Shown one piece after another: positions 24,656-35,241 of a stretch of 64,000 nt of DNA. The stretch comes from Cohaesibacter haloalkalitolerans. GTDB taxonomy: Bacteria; Pseudomonadota; Alphaproteobacteria; Rhizobiales; Cohaesibacteraceae. Position 1 is the first letter of the stretch, and the number at the start of each line of letters is the position of its first letter. The notes under the pieces are model-generated. The model did no database searches. It was given only the letters and a program-made list of their open reading frames with translations, and was not told the DNA's origin. Where the stretch lies: contig NZ_QNUM01000002.1 in NCBI RefSeq assembly GCF_003574655.1, positions 186,001-250,000 of the forward strand, given 5' to 3'. Position numbers and translations under genes: made by a program.

Positions 24656-26679
24656 GCCACGTCCTTCTCTGCCTGCATCTCTGACCGCCGGGCATCAAGA
24701 TCCTGCTCCACGGCATCAAGGAAGGCGCGGACGGATTGTTCCATGTCCGTGATCACCGCTTCCAGCTGCGTCGATACAAGGCTGAAGGCCTCGGATTCCT
24801 GACTGGAGCGGGCGATGGTTTCGACCACATCTGCCACCCGATTGCTGGCCCCAAGACTTTCTTCCAGTGCACGCGTGATATCCCCGTCCATCTGCGCGGT
24901 AGCCTCCTTCTGAACATCCACCGCTTCGGCAATGGTGCTGGTCACTTCGTTGACGCTCGCAATCATGTCCGAGATAGAGTTGATCAGGGCGCCTGCTTCT
25001 GAAGCTGCCTGCTGCAGGTCTGCAATCTGGGAGGAAATGGTGGAGGTCGCTCTGGCGGTCTGCGATGACAGCTCCTTGACCTCCTGCGCCACGACGGCAA
25101 AGCCTTTGCCCGCCTCTCCAGCGCGCGCAGCCTCAATGGTTGCATTGAGGGCGAGCAGATTGGTCTGGGCGGCGATCTTGTCGATCATCTGGACGATGTC
25201 GCCAATCTGGGTGGTGGCCTGATTGAGCTTGTCCATGGTGCCATCCGCCGACCGCGATACATGCTCAGCCTCTCCCACCACACGGCGGGCCTTTTCGGTC
25301 TGCTCGGTGATGGCGCTGGCGGCTGCCTGCAAATCCTGCCCTCTGCCGCTGACGGCCTTGGCATAGCCGACGCTGGAAGCTGCTGAGGTGCTGGCCAGAT
25401 CCGACGATGCCCTGGCGCTGTGCGATATGTCATTGAGAGTTGCCGTCCGCCGGATCACCTCACGCGCCTGCGAAGACACCCGTACCACGGCCTGTTCTGT
25501 TTCCTGTCGGAAGCGCGTCAGCATATGCTCGAGGGCGGCCTGACGATCCAGCTCCTTCTGACGGTCCAGTCTGGCGTTGTCCTTGAGACGCGCCCCCTGA
25601 ATGACGCTGTCCAGAAAGTTACGGGCAGCATCCGACAGGCGGCCCAGCGCATCGCGTGAACGGATCTGCGGCAACTCGACGGTCAGGTCGTTGACCCGGA
25701 TACGATCCATGACATTGGCCAGACGGGATAGAGGCCCGGTGATGGAGCGAGCGATCATCACGGACAGCAGAATGGTCAGCACGGCGATGGCAATGGTAAT
25801 GCCATAGAAGGCCTTTTCCGCATCCTGCTTCTGTTGCAGGGCGATGGTCATTTGCGCCGCCCCCTGGGCAAGCACCGCTTGGGACTGTTCCTCAACATTG
25901 GCGACCAGCTTGCTGATCGTCTGGCGGAAGGACAGGACCGTCTCGTCGAGAGCCTCCTTGCCGGAAACCCAATCGGTAAAGTCCTCCCGGTAGACCTTCA
26001 GAAACCCCTTCATCTCCATGCGGGCAACAACCTTGAAGCCAGCCGGTTTCATCGAGGCAATCAACTCATCATAGGTGGTCTCGAACTTGGTGATGATCTC
26101 CGGATCACCAAACAGCATATAGTCCTTCTCGTAATTTCTCAGCTGCAGCATTTTCGCTTCAACCGTGCCGGACGATGGCCCAAGACCATATTTCTCGGTG
26201 AAGAACACCAGCTTCTCGCGAGCTCGCCGGACAGCGGCATTGAGCTTGCCGCGCTGGCCGTCTTCCTCGCCCAGCCCGACGCCGACGCGCCGGGTCCTGA
26301 TCTCATCAAAGGACCGGGCGGCGTTCGCAAGCTGATCAAGGCTGGCATGATAGGTTGGGCTGAATTGTCCAAGCACCGTTTCATCGACCGGCTGGGCCAA
26401 AGCGGCAGCGAACAGCCCGGCGGTCACATCGGCCTTGGCGATGTCCCGCTCCAGCAGAAATTCCTCGGAGAGCTTGGCCGCCTTGAGGCTGACGGTCTGC
26501 AGCGCCTGAAACAGGCGCGCCCGCTCCTGAGACGCCTGTTCCATAGAGCGGGCCTGGTTGAGCATGCTGGTCGTCTGGCTGTTGACCAGAAGCATTCCCA
26601 GAAATCCCAACAGCATCAGGACGACGAGCGCGGCAATCCTCTGCCGGATAGTCAAAAAGGCAAAAAATTGATTCAACAT
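24652..26679 (-). CDS. Methyl-accepting chemotaxis protein, large periplasmic sensor
   Basis: Transmembrane chemoreceptor of 675 aa. TM1 about 10-32, a periplasmic helical sensor of about 255 residues, TM2 about 289-310, HAMP, then the signalling domain with the hairpin tip [23 protein letters not shown], which binds CheA/CheW. The sensor size fits a helical bimodular (HBM)-type domain; the ligand cannot be read. The C-terminus (QAEKDVA) has no CheR pentapeptide. The upstream region is AT-rich with a perfect 13-bp-arm palindrome at 26863-26890. No che genes adjoin. Confidence 0.93.
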   Translation of the reverse strand: MLNQFFAFLTIRQRIAALVVLMLLGFLGMLLVNSQTTSMLNQARSMEQASQERARLFQALQTVSLKAAKLSEEFLLERDIAKADVTAGLFAAALAQPVDETVLGQFSPTYHASLDQLANAARSFDEIRTRRVGVGLGEEDGQRGKLNAAVRRAREKLVFFTEKYGLGPSSGTVEAKMLQLRNYEKDYMLFGDPEIITKFETTYDELIASMKPAGFKVVARMEMKGFLKVYREDFTDWVSGKEALDETVLSFRQTISKLVANVEEQSQAVLAQGAAQMTIALQQKQDAEKAFYGITIAIAVLTILLSVMIARSITGPLSRLANVMDRIRVNDLTVELPQIRSRDALGRLSDAARNFLDSVIQGARLKDNARLDRQKELDRQAALEHMLTRFRQETEQAVVRVSSQAREVIRRTATLNDISHSARASSDLASTSAASSVGYAKAVSGRGQDLQAAASAITEQTEKARRVVGEAEHVSRSADGTMDKLNQATTQIGDIVQMIDKIAAQTNLLALNATIEAARAGEAGKGFAVVAQEVKELSSQTARATSTISSQIADLQQAASEAGALINSISDMIASVNEVTSTIAEAVDVQKEATAQMDGDITRALEESLGASNRVADVVETIARSSQESEAFSLVSTQLEAVITDMEQSVRAFLDAVEQDLDARRSEMQAEKDVA

Positions 26680-26862
26680 ACCATCACCAACTCATACGCA
26701 GTCACATACCTGAGAGAACTGAGGATCTTGACCCCCCCCGGCCATTTGGTATCAAAATGGTATATCCATGTTAAAAATCACTAAATCAAAAGAACTATAT
26801 TTGTAAAATTATCCACCTCACGTTTATATATTCATATACGTACAATTTTATAAATATAATTC

Positions 26863-26890
26863 AGTTTCAAATGAACTTTCATTTGAAACT
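26863..26890. repeat. Perfect 13-bp inverted repeat upstream of MCP
   Basis: Arms AGTTTCAAATGAA and TTCATTTGAAACT separated by CT, 184 bp upstream of the chemoreceptor start. There is no gene on either side it could terminate, so an operator or cruciform-type site is more likely. Confidence 0.75.
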
Positions 26891-27091
26891 TGTAAGAAAT
26901 ATTCTTTATTTTCAAAATACAAAACTTGAATATCTCCTTTCGTGAACACGATTGAACTTCAGATACCTCCTTCTGCCCTCTCCCGCAGCATCGGTCCTGA
27001 CGACAGGAGCGGACAAGCACTCATTGAAAGGCGACAGCCGGTCAAGGATGCGCATTTTTCAATTGCGCATAGATTTTTTTCACTCCATTTA

Positions 27092-27120
27092 TTGACTTCT
27101 GACCCCCAGGCTCCTAAATG
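27092..27120 (+). promoter_or_regulatory. groESL promoter
   Basis: TTGACT (-35, 27092-27097), 17-bp spacer, TAAATG (-10, 27115-27120). The CIRCE element begins about 10 bp further on, where a HrcA block would cover the transcription start. Confidence 0.65.
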
Positions 27121-27130
27121 AAAAGCGCTG

Positions 27131-27157
27131 TTAGCACTCCCTTATGTAGAGTGCTAA
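27131..27157 (+). promoter_or_regulatory. CIRCE operator (HrcA-binding site)
   Basis: TTAGCACTC, 9-bp spacer, GAGTGCTAA: an exact match to the CIRCE consensus. HrcA represses groESL through this element and is released on heat shock. Confidence 0.97.
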
Positions 27158-27207
27158 CACACTTGTTAAACGAGGAGCAGACTGCTCGGATGCCGCTAGC
27201 ATTTTAG

Positions 27208-27253
27208 GGGCATGCAATGCCCGAAAATGGGTCCGGGGAGCTGCATAACAGCT
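27208..27253 (+). promoter_or_regulatory. Structured groES leader (two hairpins)
   Basis: GGGCAT-GCA-ATGCCC (27208-27222) and AGCTG-CATAA-CAGCT (27239-27253), the second 10 nt before the AGGGAAAG ribosome-binding site. May affect translation or message stability; a heat-sensing role is only a possibility. Confidence 0.45.
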
Positions 27254-27271
27254 TTAGGGAAAGTTCAGACA

Positions 27272-27559
27272 ATGAAGTTCCGTCCTCTGAATGACCGCGT
27301 CGTTGTTCGCCGCGTTGAATCCGAAGAGAAAACTGCTGGTGGTATCATCATCCCAGACACCGCCAAAGAAAAGCCATCCGAAGGCGAAGTTGTTGCTGTG
27401 GGCACCGGCGCTCGCAACAATGACGGCACGCTCGTTCCTTGCGAATGCAAGGCAGGCGACCGCGTTCTGTTTGGCAAATGGTCCGGCACCGAAGTCAAGA
27501 TTGACGGTGAAGACCTGCTGATCATGAAAGAGTCCGACATTCTGGGTATCCTGGGCTAA
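27272..27559 (+). CDS. groES: Co-chaperonin GroES
   Basis: Ten-kilodalton lid of the GroEL folding chamber. [35 protein letters not shown] is typical, with the mobile loop at about 17-32, and the C-terminus [10 protein letters not shown] is conserved. 95 aa is standard. ATG 27272 follows TAGGGAAAG; the longer reading from 27212 is inside the leader. Operon with groEL 63 bp downstream, under CIRCE/HrcA control. Confidence 0.98.
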   Translation: MKFRPLNDRVVVRRVESEEKTAGGIIIPDTAKEKPSEGEVVAVGTGARNNDGTLVPCECKAGDRVLFGKWSGTEVKIDGEDLLIMKESDILGILG

Positions 27560-27562
27560 TAG

Positions 27563-29272
<1,710 letters not shown>

Positions 29273-29307
29273 TCATGACGTTCCAGGCTCTCTGCTTGGT
29301 TCTTGAG

Positions 29308-29335
29308 AAAGGCCGGTCATTAGACCGGCCTTTTT
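29308..29335 (+). terminator. groESL terminator
   Basis: AAAGGCCGGTC / GACCGGCCTTT (11-bp stem, ATTA loop), followed by TTTCTTTG, about 36 bp after the groEL stop. Confidence 0.92.
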
Positions 29336-29730
29336 CTTTGCCCCCACGCCTGTGCCTGCAACGTTTGGGCGTGCGGCGTACCGGGGCAGCATGGTGGTGT
29401 CATGGCGCCCCAGATCCTAGGTTCCAGGCTCTCAGACTTTTCCTTTGATCCCCCCATGCGCGTAAAGGCTGCCGCGCGGCCAGTCGGCATCTTGTCTCAA
29501 TCGCGGGGCAAAGAGCACATGTCAATCCAGACATCTTCATGGCCAAAGGGTTGTCATGGCCGCAGGTTTGTTTCAGATCACGCATCAGGTGTTTCCACAA
29601 ATCGAAATCCCGCTTTTTCCGATGATAAGCGCGGAACATTTCTTGCTTTGGCCCATTTGGGAGAAAAGGCTCAGAGGGCTTCGCTGGCAACAGCGGCTCC
29701 TTTACCCTCCCCTCTTTGCAAGGATATCCC
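29336..29730. other. Intergenic region after groEL
   Basis: About 395 bp. A 152-codon minus-strand reading frame crosses the region (29400-29858) but overlaps the better-supported plus-strand gene and lacks a good start, so I do not call it. Nothing else recognised. Confidence 0.35.
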
Positions 29731-30048
29731 ATGCGCCTGTTTTCAACCGTCATGATTGCCTCCTTCCTGTTGGCCTCACCTCTTGCCATGGCAGCGAAAA
29801 AGACCCCTGACTGCTCGCAGCCATCGGCAATGAACAGCCAAGCCTGCGCACCGGGCAAGAAAGTGCAAAAGCCAGCGACCGTGCCTCATAAAGCACCGAC
29901 TGCCGCCAAACAGCCGGAACAGAAAAAGACAAGGGCCGCACCTGAGAAACAGAAAAAGAAAGCAGAACCAGCAAAGCCCGAAAAGAAAAAACAACCCGGT
30001 GCCAAGACCCTGCTCAAGCTGCTCCTGCCCGATCAGCCCAAGCCCTGA
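29731..30048 (+). CDS. Secreted lysine/proline/alanine-rich small protein
   Basis: A 105-residue protein with a clear signal peptide (MRLFSTVMIASFLLASPLAMA) and a mature part dominated by K, P, A, E and Q, with two cysteines near its start (DCSQPSAMNSQACAPG). AAGGATATCCC precedes the ATG. The basic low-complexity body could bind acidic polymers or the envelope; I recognise no family. It is followed by a terminator, and the region in opposite frames is less gene-like. Function unknown. Confidence 0.65.
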   Translation: MRLFSTVMIASFLLASPLAMAAKKTPDCSQPSAMNSQACAPGKKVQKPATVPHKAPTAAKQPEQKKTRAAPEKQKKKAEPAKPEKKKQPGAKTLLKLLLPDQPKP

Positions 30049-30071
30049 CATCCAGCATGGCAACTGCCATC

Positions 30072-30098
30072 AAGGCCGGTCTGCCGGTCGGCCTTTTT
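30072..30098 (+). terminator. Terminator after lysine-rich protein gene
   Basis: AAGGCCG / CGGCCTT stem with a 10-nt loop and TTT-G tail, 24 bp after the stop. Confidence 0.75.
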
Positions 30099-30255
30099 GT
30101 TGCCCCCAAACTGCCCACTGATGGCAAGGCGCAGGACGGGGCCATGGTTGTGCCGCGATTGCAGTCCATACGGATTGACACCTGTTGCCTACGCAGCCGA
30201 CGAGCATACAATCTAACTGCTCCACCCGTTCGCCAGACCACAAACAGAGCCTGCC

Positions 30256-30891
30256 ATGACCTCCTTTACCATCGTCAAGATGTTCGGCGTGTTTTTCGCC
30301 ATCATGAATCCCTTTGTCAATTTGCCGATCTTCCTGTCTCTCACGGACGGCTTCGGGGTGGCGGAGCGCAAGCTGCTGGCGATCAAGGTGGTGCTGTTCT
30401 CCTCGGTCATGTGTCTCGTGATCCTGTTTGGCGGACAGGCGATCATCAGCTTCTTCGGAATATCCGTTGATGACTTCCGCATCGCTGGCGGCGCCGTTCT
30501 GGCTCACATCGCATGGTCCATGCTCAATGGGGACGATGCGGCCTCACACCATGGCTCGGATCAGGAAAATGAGAACCCCAAGGTTCTCAGCGCCCTTGCC
30601 TTTTATCCGCTCACCTTCCCGATGATTGTCGGGCCGGGCACCATCGCGACCCTGATCATCTATTCCGGCAAGGCTTCGGGGCTTGCCGGGGTCGGAACGA
30701 TTGCCGCAGTGCTCGCCGTAATCCTCGTCATGTTGCTGCTGGTGTTCTATTTTGCCTCGCTGTTCAGCGCCTTCATCACCCAGACCATGCGCATCATCAT
30801 GATGCGGCTGATGGGTATGATCCTGCTGGCCATCGCGGTGGAAATGATCATCTCAGGCCTTAGAACCCTGTTGCCGGGCCTTCTGGGCTAG
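30256..30891 (+). CDS. MarC-family integral membrane protein
   Basis: Inner-membrane protein of the MarC/UPF0056 family (211 aa) with six predicted helices. Signatures are FFAIMNPFVNLPIFLSLT at the N-terminus and YPLTFPMIVGPGTIATLI in the middle, plus RLMGMILLAIAVEMIISGL at the end. The family's function is not settled; the early link to multidrug resistance in E. coli was not confirmed. The central loop has an acidic, His-containing stretch (NGDDAASHHGSDQENENP). It is monocistronic, with a terminator downstream. Confidence 0.93.
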   Translation: MTSFTIVKMFGVFFAIMNPFVNLPIFLSLTDGFGVAERKLLAIKVVLFSSVMCLVILFGGQAIISFFGISVDDFRIAGGAVLAHIAWSMLNGDDAASHHGSDQENENPKVLSALAFYPLTFPMIVGPGTIATLIIYSGKASGLAGVGTIAAVLAVILVMLLLVFYFASLFSAFITQTMRIIMMRLMGMILLAIAVEMIISGLRTLLPGLLG

Positions 30892-30935
30892 GCTCCCCGA
30901 CAACCAGCAAACGGACGCAGATTACAGCCAATAGC

Positions 30936-30967
30936 AAAAGGCCAGTCACAGGGACCGGCCTTTTGTT
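30936..30967. terminator. Bidirectional terminator between MarC gene and MCP
   Basis: AAAAGGCC / GGCCTTTT stem with an inner paired loop, then GTTTTC on the plus strand. It lies between two convergent genes and can serve both. Confidence 0.75.
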
Positions 30968-30991
30968 TTCATTCATCAGCTTGGACAGATA

Positions 30992-32647
30992 TCAGGCTGC
31001 GAGCACGTGGTTGATGAAGGCGTTGGCCTTTTCCTGCAACTCGCGGGTCTGGTTGTTCATGTCTGCGATCATGGCCTGAACAGAGGCGGCAAGGTCGCCG
31101 GTTTCCTGTGCAATGCCGGACACGGTTTCGATGTCCTTGCTGACATGATTGGTGCCGGTTGCTGCTTCGTTGACATTCTGGGCGATCTCGGAGGTCGCGG
31201 CAGACTGCTGATCCGTGGCTGCCGCCATGGCCGTGGTCTGTTCCGTGATTTCCAGAACCTTGTTAGCGACCGTTTCGGTTGCGCTGATGGAACTGTTGGC
31301 AGCATTTTCCATGTTGGTCAGCTGGCGATCGATTTCCTCGGTTGCCTTGGCGGTCTGGTTGGCCAGATCCTTCACTTCCGCAGCCACAACGGCAAAGCCC
31401 TTGCCTGCTTCCCCGGCACGTGCAGCCTCGATGGTGGCGTTGAGAGCCAGAAGGTTGGTCTGTTCCGCGATATCGTTGATGAGGCGGGTCACCGATCCAA
31501 CCTCCTGCAGAACGCGCTGCAGATCAGCAACGGACTGGCTGGTCAGCTCGACTTCATGGTTGGCTTCGGTTGCCAGTCGGGCGGCACTGGTGACCTGACT
31601 GGAGATTTCGCGGATAGAAGCCGACAGCTCCTCGGTCGCACTGGCAACAGCCTGTACATTGGCATTGGCCTGCTGGGTGGAGGCGGAAACAGCGACGGAG
31701 CGTTCAACCGTCTCACCAGCCTTTGATGCCAGATGAGCGGAGTTCTGTTCCATCTGGGCACAGAGATCTGCCTGCCGGGTCACGATGGAACCGACCACCT
31801 TGTCGAACTCGTCGGCGAGACGGCGCATTTCGCTCTTGCGATCCTGTTCCGCCTGCTTGCGATTCTCGTCTGCTTCCAGCTCGAGTTCCTTCGACCGGCG
31901 CAAGTTGGTCTGGAAAACCGCCAGAGCCTGATACATCTTGCCGATTTCGTCGCCGCGATTGTTGCTGATGTCAACGTCCAGATTGCCTTCGGCAAGCGAC
32001 CCGGTAACATTCACCATCTTCTTGAGCGGGCGAGAAATGATCATGTTGTTGAGGACAGCAAGGCCCAGCGTTGCAACAAGCATGGCAACAAGACCGATGA
32101 GGGCGGCGCTTGTCACGCTGTTGAGCTCGGCATTCTGCTCAGCCGTCAGTTCATCCATTCTGGTCTGACGATTGACAATCTCGGCATCGATGTGTGCAAG
32201 CACATCCTTCAGCTTTTGGTTGCTTTCGCCAGAAACTTCAATGGCGCGAGCCAGTTCCACGGTCATCGGGTCACGCATCATCTGCAACTGTGCCCCGGCA
32301 AACCGGTTGTACCAGTCCATCCATTCAGCCTTCACCTCGGCAATGCCCTGCTGGGTGGCATTTTCATCAAAGTGACCGGACAGTTCATTGAAATCGGACT
32401 TCACGGTATCGGACCAACTGAGATCTCCCGTCAACAGGAACGACTTCAAGGCGATCGCCTGATTCTGGATGTCGAGCTTGAGCCCTTCCATGGCCGACAC
32501 CTGATTTTCAACGACCTGACGCTGGGCAACTGCTTTCTTGGCAGCATCGGACTTGAAATAGCTCACCAGTCCAACGGCGATCCCGACCATGGCAAGGAGG
32601 CCGAAGAACAAAAGGCTTTTGAAGGTCAGAGAGACATTGTTCAACAT
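30992..32647 (-). CDS. Methyl-accepting chemotaxis protein with four-helix-bundle-type sensor
   Basis: Transmembrane chemoreceptor, 551 aa. TM1 about 10-31, an all-helical periplasmic domain (about 32-180), TM2 about 181-203, HAMP, and the methylation/signalling domain with tip [23 protein letters not shown]. The sensor length fits a four-helix-bundle class. It starts 12 bp after the stop of a secreted PDC-like protein (32660-33265), so the two form an operon. This suggests the free PDC protein supplies or modulates ligand recognition, which is inference. No CheR tail at the C-terminus. Confidence 0.93.
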   Translation of the reverse strand: MLNNVSLTFKSLLFFGLLAMVGIAVGLVSYFKSDAAKKAVAQRQVVENQVSAMEGLKLDIQNQAIALKSFLLTGDLSWSDTVKSDFNELSGHFDENATQQGIAEVKAEWMDWYNRFAGAQLQMMRDPMTVELARAIEVSGESNQKLKDVLAHIDAEIVNRQTRMDELTAEQNAELNSVTSAALIGLVAMLVATLGLAVLNNMIISRPLKKMVNVTGSLAEGNLDVDISNNRGDEIGKMYQALAVFQTNLRRSKELELEADENRKQAEQDRKSEMRRLADEFDKVVGSIVTRQADLCAQMEQNSAHLASKAGETVERSVAVSASTQQANANVQAVASATEELSASIREISSQVTSAARLATEANHEVELTSQSVADLQRVLQEVGSVTRLINDIAEQTNLLALNATIEAARAGEAGKGFAVVAAEVKDLANQTAKATEEIDRQLTNMENAANSSISATETVANKVLEITEQTTAMAAATDQQSAATSEIAQNVNEAATGTNHVSKDIETVSGIAQETGDLAASVQAMIADMNNQTRELQEKANAFINHVLAA

Positions 32648-32659
32648 TGGGCGAGCCTC

Positions 32660-33265
32660 CTAATTTGTTTCGGCCATACGGCGTGCCCACTCGGTCAAAT
32701 TGACTTCGATGGTCGCAGCTCCGATGAGATTGCCGGTTTTGGGCTCGGTCAGGCTCTTGTTGAGCTGAACGCGCCAGATCTTGAATGTATCGTCCCATTC
32801 CGGTTCGTCGACAAACACCGCGTCCGGTCCAACCAGATAAGTCTTCTGATACTTGGCTTCGTCGCCCTGCCAGAAGTCGGAAGTGATTGAAGATTGGCCT
32901 ACATTGAGACCCTTGTTGTCCATGACGAAGATTTCAACGAACAGCCCCACCGACTGCCCCTGCATGCGGGACAGATAGACAGACAACGGGCCTGAAAGGG
33001 TCGCCGCGATCAGAGGTTTGTCGTCGACTTCCGTTTCCTTGCGCCACTGATTGTCTAGCGCTGCGATCTGGGATTCATTCATGTTGCCGTATTGGGCATT
33101 ATGCGCGTTGACGCTGACGGCAACGATCTCGGTATTCAGCCAGGTGTCGATCTGCTTTGTCAGAGCCTGAAGGTTTTGCTGATCTAGTCTCGGTGCTACT
33201 GAGGTCTGCGCCTGAGCGCTCACGGACAGCGCAAGCGCGCCAAGAGCGATTAAGAGCTGCTTCAT
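32660..33265 (-). CDS. Secreted stand-alone PDC/Cache-like sensor protein
   Basis: A 201-residue exported protein: signal peptide MKQLLIALGALALSVSAQAQ and a mature PDC-like domain. The stretch EIFVMDNKGLNVGQS..TSDFWQGDEAKYQKTY...VFVDEPEWDD and the C-terminal GNLIGAATIEVNLTEWARR are the pattern seen in extracellular Cache/PDC domains of chemoreceptors and kinases. Here the domain has no membrane anchor or signalling part. It is upstream of, and 12 bp from, a chemoreceptor gene. The region upstream is AT-rich with two palindromes. A periplasmic binding role for the receptor is likely; the ligand is unknown. Confidence 0.75.
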   Translation of the reverse strand: MKQLLIALGALALSVSAQAQTSVAPRLDQQNLQALTKQIDTWLNTEIVAVSVNAHNAQYGNMNESQIAALDNQWRKETEVDDKPLIAATLSGPLSVYLSRMQGQSVGLFVEIFVMDNKGLNVGQSSITSDFWQGDEAKYQKTYLVGPDAVFVDEPEWDDTFKIWRVQLNKSLTEPKTGNLIGAATIEVNLTEWARRMAETN

Positions 33266-33876
33266 TGATTTTTCCTCGTTATAATTTTCATTAAATTCTG
33301 AGGAAAATTACTTAACAATACATTGCAATATTACATTTCATACGTGTTTCTAGCCAAAAATTTATAGATTAAACTATAAATTGCAAAGTTTATAATTAAA
33401 CTTTTAAATGAATTCTAAAGTATAGATTAATAGTAGAAATACAAGTCACTCACTGATCAAGACTTTCTGTGTCGAAATATTACCTACGAAAATTTGACAA
33501 TACTCAACTCCAGTCATAGCAACCATACTCAATCAGCCAGATCAGCACGGCTCATCGGCAGGTAAATGTGCCTCATGTGGCTTTGATAAACACTGCCCAT
33601 CCATTGCGCCGAGGCAGTTCATCCACCGGCTTTCACGGTGCTGCCATTAATCCTTTTCAGAATGCCATCGGCAAAGCATGAACAGACTGGAAGCTCTGCT
33701 GCGCTGGGGCATTCGAAAAAGTCCATCCATCAGCGTCAACTGACCGCCCCCCGTTAACCGCTTCAATTGCTGAAGTAATTCCCGTTTGCTCTCAGGTGGT
33801 TATGGGATTAGATTGGATATGAGCATTTCCTTCACCAGGTCCCGGAGCGTTTTCGCTATCTGGACCGTTCAGTCAT
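33266..33876. other. AT-rich intergenic region upstream of the PDC/MCP operon
   Basis: 611 bp. The segment 33270-33480 is extremely AT-rich and holds two palindromes (33359-33382, 33385-33404). 33540-33830 is of normal composition. No gene recognised. Confidence 0.55.
33359..33404. repeat. Two adjacent AT-rich palindromes
   Basis: AATTTATAG-ATTAAA-CTATAAATT (33359-33382, 9-bp arms) and AAAGTTTA-TAAT-TAAACTTT (33385-33404, 8-bp arms), 95-140 bp upstream of the PDC-protein start. Possible operator. Confidence 0.55.
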
Positions 33877-34737
33877 ATGGCCATGTCACAATCCTTGTTC
33901 GCATCCCTGTTCTCTCCGCTATCCCTGCCCGCACAGCCTCCGGAGGCAGAGATTTCGCGCCTTGACAGGCGTATCAGTGCTCCAAACGTGCTGTCAGGGC
34001 TTTGGCCGGACCGGCAGATGCAGGCCGTCCATACGCCGGAATTGCACAGTTTTCGCGTTGTAAAGCCTTGTGCGCAGGCGCTGGTCTATGCCGGTGGCGG
34101 CTACACCAAGCTGATGTATGACAAGGAAGGGCTGGAAGTGGCGCTGTGGCTCAACAGCATGGGCATTGACGCTCATATACTCGTGCACCGCTTTCCCGGC
34201 GGGGATAGCGGCACAGGGGGCGTCTATAATAGGAGTATTGCCCTGACAGATGGAACAGCAGCTCTCAGGCTGTTGGAACAGCAGAGCGCTGCCCTGCCGC
34301 TTTTCCATGTCGGACTGTCGTCTGGCGGGCATATGGCCGGTCTCATGGCCTGCCAGCCCAGCAGTCTAGATGTTCGCGGTGCGCTTATCGCTTATGCCCC
34401 GATCAATGCCAATCATCGCCACCACAAATATCCCGAGGGCAAGGCGGACTATCCTCCCGTCCAGAAGCAGGACTTTTATGATGACTGGGCGATCGGCATG
34501 GAGGGGCACCCCCACGGCCTGCCACACTGCCCACTGTTTCTTGCCTATGCCCTGCAGGACCGCTCCGTACCGGTTCAGCATGCGCTCAATCTGTTACAGA
34601 CGGCCAGCCGAAACAATCTGACAGTCGATGCCCATATATTCGGGACGGCACCGCATGGATTTGCGTTGCGCAATCTGGATGGAACTCATGCCAGTTGGCC
34701 CACATTGGCGCAAGACTGGATCAGGCGACGGCTCTGA
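33877..34737 (+). CDS. Alpha/beta hydrolase (esterase, acetyl-xylan-esterase-like)
   Basis: Cytoplasmic serine hydrolase of 286 aa. Oxyanion-hole stretch YAGGGYT, nucleophile motif GLSSGGHMAG (Ser in GxSxG), an acid-type ALQDRSVP and the catalytic His in APHGFALR follow the BD-FAE/esterase order. No signal peptide. The N-terminal 50 residues are variable. The start at 33877 has no clear ribosome-binding site; ATG 33883 is possible. It is monocistronic. Substrate unknown: acetylated sugars or short-chain esters are family-level guesses. Confidence 0.8.
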   Translation: MAMSQSLFASLFSPLSLPAQPPEAEISRLDRRISAPNVLSGLWPDRQMQAVHTPELHSFRVVKPCAQALVYAGGGYTKLMYDKEGLEVALWLNSMGIDAHILVHRFPGGDSGTGGVYNRSIALTDGTAALRLLEQQSAALPLFHVGLSSGGHMAGLMACQPSSLDVRGALIAYAPINANHRHHKYPEGKADYPPVQKQDFYDDWAIGMEGHPHGLPHCPLFLAYALQDRSVPVQHALNLLQTASRNNLTVDAHIFGTAPHGFALRNLDGTHASWPTLAQDWIRRRL

Positions 34738-35241
34738 CGCCTCGTCCCCCTATTCAACAATCTGCCACTCTGTCAAATCATCCCACGGTCTTCGTGCCAT
34801 CACAACAATGCCCTGATAGCGGATGCTGGACCACAGGTTCCTTGACCAACAAATGACGGTCGTACTGTTGTTGTCGCCCGGCCCAATTTTAGTCACCATT
34901 ATGCACAACAACCATGAGATGAGAAACCCAAATATTCCCCTCACCAATTCATGATAAGAAAGAACAAATCCTCCTTTTCATCCTGCCCCGTCACTTTCAT
35001 CAAGAGTAGAAACATTGCCTTCTACACCCAAACCTTCTTTTGATTGCAAAATACAACCATTTTAGCGTTACCGAATCCTATCAATATACATGATAATTCG
35101 AGTTATTTATTTATTTATCTCAAACTATATAAGTAAATTCCCTCATTTTGTTTTAGAACCAATTTAAATATTTAAAGCTACCTTTACCAATAGACTGACA
35201 TACTCCGCAAAAAATTCGGGTCTTTGTGCGAGGAAAGCATC
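34738..35241. other. AT-rich region upstream of the PAS-type MCP
   Basis: About 500 bp; 35030-35200 is very AT-rich. TTTAAATATTTAAA at 35163-35176 is a perfect 14-bp palindrome but purely AT. No gene recognised. Presumably carries the chemoreceptor promoter. Confidence 0.45.

Larger units (their letters stand above)
26680..27271. other. AT-rich divergent region between MCP and groES
   Basis: 592 bp. The segment 26760-26940 is strongly AT-rich and contains a long palindrome (26863-26890). The groESL promoter, CIRCE operator and a structured leader lie at 27092-27271. No gene recognised. Confidence 0.7.

Noticed and set aside
29400-29858. 152-codon minus-strand reading frame after groEL
   Set aside because: It overlaps the signal-peptide-bearing plus-strand gene at 29731-30048 and has no good start; the plus-strand frame has AAGGA before its ATG and a terminator after it.
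35163-35176. 14-bp AT palindrome before the PAS chemoreceptor as a specific operator
   Set aside because: TTTAAATATTTAAA is purely A/T and lies in very AT-rich DNA, so it can occur by chance; kept only as context.
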